In this document: in pieces, positions 57,201 through 64,000 of the stretch
Layout of the letters: every line of letters begins with the position of its first letter
Numbering within the stretch: the first letter of the stretch is position 1
DNA from: Mixophyes australis
Taxonomy: Eukaryota; Chordata; Amphibia; Anura; Limnodynastidae
Assembly (NCBI GenBank): GCA_036250195.1
Contig: JAVHZZ010000010.1
Location: forward strand, 108,366,278-108,430,277
Direction: 5' to 3'
DNA: 64,000 nt
Notes under the pieces: generated by a model
Database searches by the model: none
What the model was told of the DNA's origin: nothing
The model's input: only the letters and a program-made list of their open reading frames with translations
Translations under genes and position numbers: made by a program

Positions 57201-58728
57201 AGAGGGGGCGCAGAGCATGGATGCAGGGGGCACAGAGGGAGTGGATGCAGAGGGGGCGCAGAGCATGGATGCAGAGGGGGCGCAGAGCATGGATGCAGAG
57301 GGGGCGCAGAGGGAGTGGATGCAGAGGGGGCGCAGAGGGAGTGGATGCAGAGGGGGCGCAGAGCATGGATGCAGGGGGGGCGCAGAGGGAGTGGATGCAG
57401 AGGGGGCGCAGAGCATGGATGCAGAGTGGGCGCAGAGGGAGTGGATGCAGTGGGGGCGCAGAGGGAGTGGATGCAGTGGGGGCACAGAGGGAGTGGATGC
57501 AGTGGGGGCGCAGAGGGAGTGGATGCAGAGGGGGCGCAGAGGGAGTGGATGCAGAGGGGGCGCAGAGCATGGATGCAGAGGGGGCGCAGAGCATGGATGC
57601 AGAGGGGGCGCAGAGCATGGATGCAGAGGGGGCGCAGAGCATGGATGCAGTGGGGGCGCAGAGGGAGTGGATGCAGAGGGGGCGCAGAGCATGGATGCAG
57701 AGGGGGCGCAGAGCATGGATGCAGGGGGGGCGCAGAGGGAGTGGATGCAGTGGGGGCGCAGAGGGAGTGGATGCAGTGGGGGCGCAGAGGGAGTGGATGC
57801 AGAGGGGGCGCAGAGGGAGTGGATGCAGAGGGGGCGCAGAGCATGGATGCAGAGGGGGCGCAGAGGGAGTGGATGCAGAGGGGGCGCAGAGGGAGTGGAT
57901 GCAGAGGGGGCGCAGAGCATGGATGCAGGGGGGGCGCAGAGCATGGATGCAGAGGGGGCGCAGAGCATGGATGCAGAGGGGGCGCAGAGGGAGTGGATGC
58001 AGAGGGGGCGCAGAGGGAGTGGATGCAGAGGGGGCGCAGAGGGAGTGGATGCAGAGGGGGCACAGAGCATGGATGCAGAGGGGGCGCAGAGCATGGATGC
58101 AGAGGGGGCGCAGAGGGAGTGGATGCAGAGGGGGCGCAGAGCATGGATGCAGAGGGGGCGCAGAGCATGGATGCAGAGGGGGCGCAGAGCATGGATGCAG
58201 AGGGGGCGCAGAGGGAGTGGATGCAGAGGGGGCGCAGAGCATGGATGCAGAGGGGGCGCAGAGCATGGATGCAGAGGGGGCGCAGAGCATGGATGCAGAG
58301 AGGGGGCAGAGGGAGTGGATGCAGAGGGGGCGCAGAGCATGGATGCAGAGGGGGCGCAGAGCATGGATGCAGTGGGGGCGCAGAGGGAGTGGATGCAGAG
58401 GGGGCACAGAGCATGGATGCAGAGGGGGCGCAGAGCATGGATGCAGAGGGGGCGCAGAGCATGGATGCAGAGGGGGCGCAGAGGGAGTGGATGCAGAGGG
58501 GGCGCAGAGGGAGTGGATGCAGAGGGGGCGCAGAGCATGGATGCAGAGGGGGCGCAGAGGGAGTGGATGCAGAGGGGGCGCAGAGCATGGATGCAGAGGG
58601 GGCGCAGAGCATGGATGCAGAGGGGGCGCAGAGCATGGATGCAGTGGGGGCGCAGAGCATGGATGCAGAGGGGGCGCAGAGGGAGTGGATGCAGAGGGGC
58701 GCAGAGCATGGATGCAGGGGGCACAGAG
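54296..58728. repeat. GC-rich minisatellite with two alternating unit types (26 and 24 bp)
   Basis: About 175-180 units of GGATGCAGAGGGGGCGCAGA plus either GGGAGT (26 bp) or GCAT (24 bp), with rarer GCAGTGGGGG, GCACAGAG and shortened variants. Purine-rich top strand, pyrimidine-rich bottom strand. Because the unit has no stop codon in most frames, open frames of up to 1,528 codons appear on both strands at once. These are repeat artefacts: they overlap each other, are pure repeats, and lack any domain. Confidence 0.97.
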
Positions 58729-58995
58729 TGAATTAGCTCTAAATTATTCTTTGACAGAAATATAATTGGAAAAAAAATAAAATGTATTTTCCCTTGGATT
58801 TATGTGTTTTTTTGCATACAACTAAGTATTTCTGTCCTGACCTAAATACTTATTACGTTTTTTGACCCAGCTACTTATAAAATGGGACTGCTCTGTAACT
58901 ATAAGGAGGAGGGGTGCCTTGAAAAAATTATGAAGACTCTAAGGGTGCCGCGAACTGCAAAAGTTTGGGAACCACTGGTTTAGACCATAGGGCCA

Positions 58996-59011
58996 CCCCC
59001 CCCCCCCCCCC
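58996..59011 (+). repeat. poly-C tract
   Basis: Run of about 16 C residues next to the hAT-like element. Another poly-C run lies at about 46378-46394 within the gag remnant. Confidence 0.85.
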
Positions 59012-59981
59012 CACTCTTAAGTACCCTTGTCCCCCCAAAGGCTTAATCCGGCTCTGGCCACAAGGTAAAATTGTTTATTGAAAGTTGATCTGCATGGGGG
59101 TGCACATGAAAGTAAAACTCCCTCTAAGACCTAGGAAGGAAGAGCAGAGAGCCGCAGCTATAAGAGTATGGATAAACTTCTGAGGGCGCTGCACTCACAA
59201 AGGAAATAAAGGGCGTTGAAACAGCTGTTTGCAGTGAAACATAAAACTTTTAAGAACAACACAATAGGAGAAATACGGTGCAAAGAGTGGAGAAGAAGTT
59301 CACGGAGCTCAATAAAATCTATAGTTATCAGTAATGGCTGGGACATCGGCAAATTAACAACACTGACACAGATGACTCAAATAAAGTGTTAGAGAATTTT
59401 CTTTTTCCTGATGAGGGATTTTCCAAATCAATTGTGCATAAACAAAGACTTATTATCACTAAACATATATATATATATATATATATACATGCATATATCC
59501 TAAGCTTATACTTACTTTTAAGAAAGACTGCACGCAAGAGCTAGCTTCATGTCAAATAGTTTGTATTTTTATACTCATCATAATTTTACACATAATATAA
59601 AACAGTGTACTAAGCATAAATGCTATAAGACATAATATAGTACATTACTCTGAATTATTAACTTGTTTTATATATGAGTAAAAATATCTTAATCGTGTGT
59701 GTGTTTATCCCAGACCACATCAGATAGAGAATGGATGAAGTGAACCTGGGCTACATTTGATCTGGGGGAGGGGGTGAATTGTGTGTGGGTCTGTAGAGGG
59801 ATGGGGGGGGGATTGTCTCTCAGAATAGCATGAAAGCTAAGCATCCCCCACTTTGATTGTGAAGGTGGGGATTGTGCACATTGGCTGGGTGTCCCGATAC
59901 TGTGCTAGGAGGTTTGTACAGATTATCAGAAATGCAATAGATATGTATAATAGCAGCATAAACAGCACCTATCTCTATATC

Positions 59982-60012
<31 letters not shown>

Positions 60013-60880
60013 GCTGACACTGCTCCTCACCTTTGTCACGAACATCACTCACCTGAGCCAATGAGACGCGTGTGTGACACAGGGTTAACCAAAAAACAAC
60101 CACCTGGTCTGTCTAAAATGATTAAATCCTTCCCTATCTATGCCACACACTAGCTTTGCCGTACCAACTATGCCACCACCAAGGTTTTTTTTATGAAGAG
60201 CTGACACTCTTATTTAGGAAGCCTTCGGTTCTCCCTAGGATTAATCTAGCACAATTTACTTTAATCAGAGGTAACATAAACCACAAATGTTCTCCTCATT
60301 TCAATTATGTAGCGTCTTGACCAAACTGTCGCGTGAATTTGGAAGAACACAGAGACTTGAACTTACTAAGTGTAATTTAATATGGAAAATACATCCACAA
60401 TGCTTAAGATATAACAGTTAATAAAAGGCATACACATATAATACAATTGTTTTTTATAAAATAAAATTTATAATACACAGAATTGATAACTCACATATAA
60501 TCAAGTTTCTGGTGCTGGGAGAAGCAGGAAAAATGGGACCCTCTTCAATATCAGATTGACTCCCACAAGAGAACAATTTCTTAGTGTCACAGTGCAGTTT
60601 TAAAACCAAGCTGCAGTTCCCACAGACCCCCTTCCTGTGATGTCAGAACAAAATGGTCTGTGAGAATGCAAATTAGGGTTTTATGACTCCTTTTAAGTCA
60701 GGTTTTTGTTACCATGTCCTAACTTTTCACCAGTATGGCTTACAAACATGATTTTACCTCCACACAACAGGTCATAAGTTCCCCTTCATCTGCATACCAC
60801 ACATGCCTCTGGTAAGTATAATATTGGAGAAAATGATATGATACTTTCCTGTGACCCTATTAAGGTTGAATTTGTCATTA
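59012..60880. other. intergenic with two (AT)n microsatellites
   Basis: (AT)n at 59465-59488 and 59982-60008. Otherwise no gene or repeat family is recognised. Confidence 0.6.
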
Positions 60881-60884
60881 ACCT

Positions 60885-61325
60885 ATAATGTCTGCTGGGG
60901 GAGTAACTGCACAGCAAGAAGCAGCAAAAAGACGAAGGAAGGAGCGGGATAAAGCCCGACGACAAACTATGACAGATGACCAAACACAACGCAAACGTGA
61001 TCGTCATCACCAGGCAAATCTGACCCTCGTCAAATTGCCCATCACAGAGAAATCAATCGAAGAGCGAACAGGACAAGGTAACATCACAGTCAGTGAACAA
61101 GATTCCACACCATTCCTGATGTCAGTAACTTTGATAAAAAAAATATTAATGCTCATAACTGTGGTCCCATGAACAGTATTTGTGAATTTTGCCACGCTGA
61201 GTATTTTGCGGCTGAGCAGCCATCTGACAAACTATTCAATCAATGCTGCCACAAGGGTAACGTCAAAATGGGTGCAAAACGGTCCAACATGGTCTTACTC
61301 TTATTTTTTCCATCAATTTGACGAG
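60885..61325 (+). mobile_element. Helitron Rep/helicase N-terminal fragment, frameshifted
   Basis: The first frame (MSAGGVTAQQEAAKRRRKER onwards) is rich in Arg/Lys/Gln, like Helitron N-termini, and ends at about 61172. A second frame then carries NCGPMNSICEFCHAEYFAAE and FNQCCHKGNVKMG, the Cys-rich block preceding the Rep domain in Helitron proteins. A shift of frame near 61150 and a stop near 61320 make it a dead fragment with no Rep or helicase domain. Confidence 0.75.
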
Positions 61326-61599
61326 CTTTTAACTAGAAGTCTAATAAAACACCACTAACCCAACATTATTATATGAACAATCTCACTTTACCGACTCAAT
61401 CCACAAACCATATTGTCCTCGTATAGACCACCAGAAAGTGCTGCATTGAGTCTCATTCTAGAAAAGATTGTGCCTGTGCTATCATAGTGCCCCATTTAGA
61501 CTAAGGCATACATTCAACTCAAGATACAATTTTAAAACTGGAAAAAACATTTTGTGCTGCCAGTTGGGGGCAAACTTAAATATGGGGCCAGACTTACAG

Positions 61600-62471
61600 T
61601 GGGGAGTGGGTGCATCCTAGTTCAACAATAAATTACAGTGTGAAAATAATATCTGTGTGCTTTATGCAAAAGCAGTCTATCCTCAATGCTGCTACCCGCC
61701 TTATTTTTCTCTCCCACCACACTCTCGTCTGTCCCTCTCTGCCAGTCACTACATTGGCTCCATGTGGTCTACAGAATAACATGAAAACTCCTCATCCCCA
61801 CCTACAAAACTCTCAACTAACCCCCCCCCCCTTACACCTCCAACCTTTTCTCTACCCACACTCCTTCCCACCCCATCCACTCTGCCAATGATACTACCCA
61901 ACTTGTTACCTCTTGCCACTTCTGCCTCCAGGACATTGCTCGGGCTGCTTTTCACCTGTGGAATGACCTCATAGGCCCTTTCAGATTAGTCTCTACTCTC
62001 CAAAGCTTGAAGCATGACATTAAAACTAATTTCTTTATTCAAGCCCTCCTTCTAACTCCATTACCTTGGCTGTCACCTTCATTCCTCCACTTAGTACCAC
62101 CCTTTTTGTGTCTCCCCCTATCTGTGGGATGTAAGCTCTCATGAGCAGGGCTCTCTTTCCTCATGTTCTCCTTCTATTATTCTATTATTTCATCACCTTC
62201 TACACATCTAGGCCTGTTTCCCTAGCCCCTATTTGAGGCCAGGTCTACTTCACGTTGATCATTACCATCACTGTCACTCACTGTCCCATAATTAACTTGA
62301 TCTGCATTACCAAGTTACCTGTGTATAATGTGTCAATTAGTAGATATCTGGTCTTTGCATTATTTTTAATTTTTTTATGTATTATTAAATTTGTTATGGA
62401 TTGTTGCTGTCTATGATTTGTATACTACTGTAAATTTCATGTGCGATGCTGCTGACCTTCTGTGGCACCTT

Positions 62472-62473
<2 letters not shown>
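61600..62473 (+). mobile_element. CR1/L2-type LINE 3' end, decayed
   Basis: Begins with a remnant LNAATRLIFLSHH (the QNAAARL block of CR1/L2-type RTs). Protein-like C-terminal sequence continues through DIARAAFHLWNDL in other frames, and the 3' UTR has GGGATGTAAGCTCTCATGAG before an (AAT)n tail. Same family type as the copy at 35.65-36.72 kb. Confidence 0.65.

Positions 62474-62517
<44 letters not shown>
62474..62517 (+). repeat. (AAT)n microsatellite, LINE tail
   Basis: About 14 AAT units immediately after the LINE 3' end. Confidence 0.93.
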
Positions 62518-62518
<1 letters not shown>

Positions 62519-64000
62519 CATTTTCCCTGCATGTTAAAAAAAATTATTTGCACCACTCACATCTTAGCATGGTTTGACCAGCTCAACATTTGCACCTTTT
62601 AGCTGGACTTGCCCTTAAGTCTCAATCAGTCACACAATCAGGGCCGGCGGAACTCAGTAAGCTGATAAGCGCGGCAGGAGGGTGATACATTTACAGGGCA
62701 CCTGCCAGGCCGCTGGCGCCGAAAACAATATTTTTTTGGTATGAGTGTCGTGCTCCCTTAAATTCCGAATGTGTTAACAGAGCAGGGACTGGAAAAGCGC
62801 AGGAGACTGAGATATCAGTTCATGTACAGTGAAGCCCCAAAGGGTCTTCAGTAGTATTTCCAGTAGTATACGATACACAGACAGCAGACTCAGGCAGTGG
62901 GCACTGGAGATCCCTGCCCACAATGTATCTCCCTTTCTCAGGAATTAAGTAACAGACTATGGAGCTTTTCTCACCTAATCTTTGCACAGGGACAGGTTAT
63001 GGTGTTTGGCTGTGCCAATGTGGAGGTGAAATTGAAATTCCCTCTGGGAATTTGCCAGGAAAATAAATTGTTTCACTCACAAAGAATCTAATAAAATAAT
63101 ATATGAAGTGTAAAACCAAACAGCAAGTTGGAACAGAAGAGATGAAAAACAATGTTCCTACACAATCTCCCTAGTTCTCAGTCACATTAGTCACTAGGGA
63201 GGAACCTTTCAGGACAGGGAAATATTTTTACTACTGGATCAATAAATCGATCAGTGGATGTACAAATATCATAAGCATGTTTTAAACATCAATTGACACT
63301 TTTATTAAAACAAAATATATAAAAAAAACATTTTTCAGACAGCCCTAATGGAATCGCTTGATATTATAAAGATACATTGACACATCGATTGAAATACATA
63401 TAATAAAGTAATCTCTTATTTTTTTCTCTCTGTAGTATTCGTGTCAAAATCCTTTAATCCTCAATTGAAGCAATTGCTTTAGTGATCAGATAATATTAAA
63501 TTTGGGCATAGAAACAAATGTTTTCAAAGGATCCTAGATTTAGGTTGACATCATAAATCGATTGTTTGAAGCCTGCGTGCTATTCAAATATGTCTCAAAG
63601 AATATTAGTGGGTCAACTGATAAGAAGTTCAGATGATATATATATGGCATATTTGCAGTTCAAAATTGCCTTTCACAGAAGGTAAATTTGGCATATTTCA
63701 GCAATGATTGCAAGAGGCAACAGAACTCAGCCACATTTAGAATTTTAGTCCGCAGCCAGACGAGTCCATAAACTTGTGCAGCTCCTAAAGTTTGAACCTG
63801 CTGTAAGAAAGCACATATGCTCGTTTCTGAGATTTCAACATAGCACCATTTAAGATGAACACCTTCCTCCAGGCAAGATTTTCACAGGTTATCCATTACC
63901 GAAACTGACGCATTTCGTCACCCACAACACTCTGCGATTTCATCATTGGAAGTGGCTCACATTCAACTATGGTACTATTTACACGTACTCTGGCCAATCA
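62518..64000. other. intergenic to window end, no gene recognised
   Basis: CAGGGCCGGCGGA near 62.64 kb resembles one end of the hAT-like MITE at 48642, without a matching partner. The remainder is AT-rich without a supported feature, and no V2R exon 2-6 is visible on the plus strand. Confidence 0.5.

Larger units (their letters stand above)
53998..58977. mobile_element. hAT-like element, 4,980 bp, carrying a giant minisatellite
   Basis: Ends CCTAGGTTCCCAAACTGTG and AGTTTGGGAACCACTG are inverted copies, flanked by perfect 8-bp duplications GTTTAGAC (53990-53997 and 58978-58985). GGGTGCCGCGG near the left end and GGGTGCCGCGAACTGC near the right are further mirror landmarks. Internally there are a 55-bp palindrome (54133-54187) and then a 4.4-kb tandem array. 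No transposase, so it is non-autonomous. The unexpanded element would be only about 0.5 kb. Confidence 0.85.

Noticed and set aside
54138..58765. Several open frames of 258-1,528 codons on both strands
   Set aside because: They are translations of one tandem repeat in overlapping frames on both strands, with no domain and no independent support.

Overview
This window looks like nuclear DNA of an anuran amphibian (frog). It has multi-exon vomeronasal type-2 receptor (V2R) genes with kilobase introns, abundant hAT-like, Tc1, Helitron, CR1/L2-like and Tx1/L1-like remnants, and Ty3-type LTR elements. The organism call is inference from gene family and repeat flavour; no genus can be named.

Layout. 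1-5.6 kb is 3' flank with little recognisable content. 5.6-21.3 kb (minus strand) is one apparently intact six-exon V2R gene (gene A). All splice sites are GT/AG, exon lengths are 245/289/813/228/124/908 bp, and the total is 869 codons including stop. 23.7-37.4 kb (minus) is a tandem paralogue (gene B) that is broken. Exon 6 stops after TM2, exon 4 is split by a 5,415-bp Ty3/chromovirus element, and no exon 1 lies in its expected place. 37.8-43 kb holds a 1.92-kb solo LTR with perfect target duplication, a 190-bp near-perfect palindrome, and a partial second LTR. 45.1-47.1 kb is a decayed gag/protease remnant of a second retroelement lineage (Gmr1-like, inferred). 49.7-50.2 kb (plus) is an orphan V2R exon 1 with a promoter almost identical to that of gene A. 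52-59 kb contains several MITEs, one of which (hAT-like) carries a 4.4-kb GC-rich minisatellite. 60.9-62.5 kb has a Helitron fragment and a LINE 3' end. The rest is unannotatable intergenic sequence.

Biology. Gene A should encode a class C chemosensory GPCR of vomeronasal neurons. Genes A and B and orphan exon 1 come from segmental duplications, because introns as well as exons align. Reciprocal presence and absence of transposons between the A and B introns gives a relative order of events. The most informative finds are: (i) the very young retroelement in B exon 4, whose LTRs differ at one base in 590; (ii) an apparent self-priming primer-binding site in that element, complementary to the predicted RNA 5' end; (iii) the V2R core promoter being better conserved than the exon it drives; (iv) an array of 10 hairpin units with compensatory stem changes inside the solo-LTR family; and (v) a minisatellite grown inside a transposon, open in most frames on both strands but not a gene.
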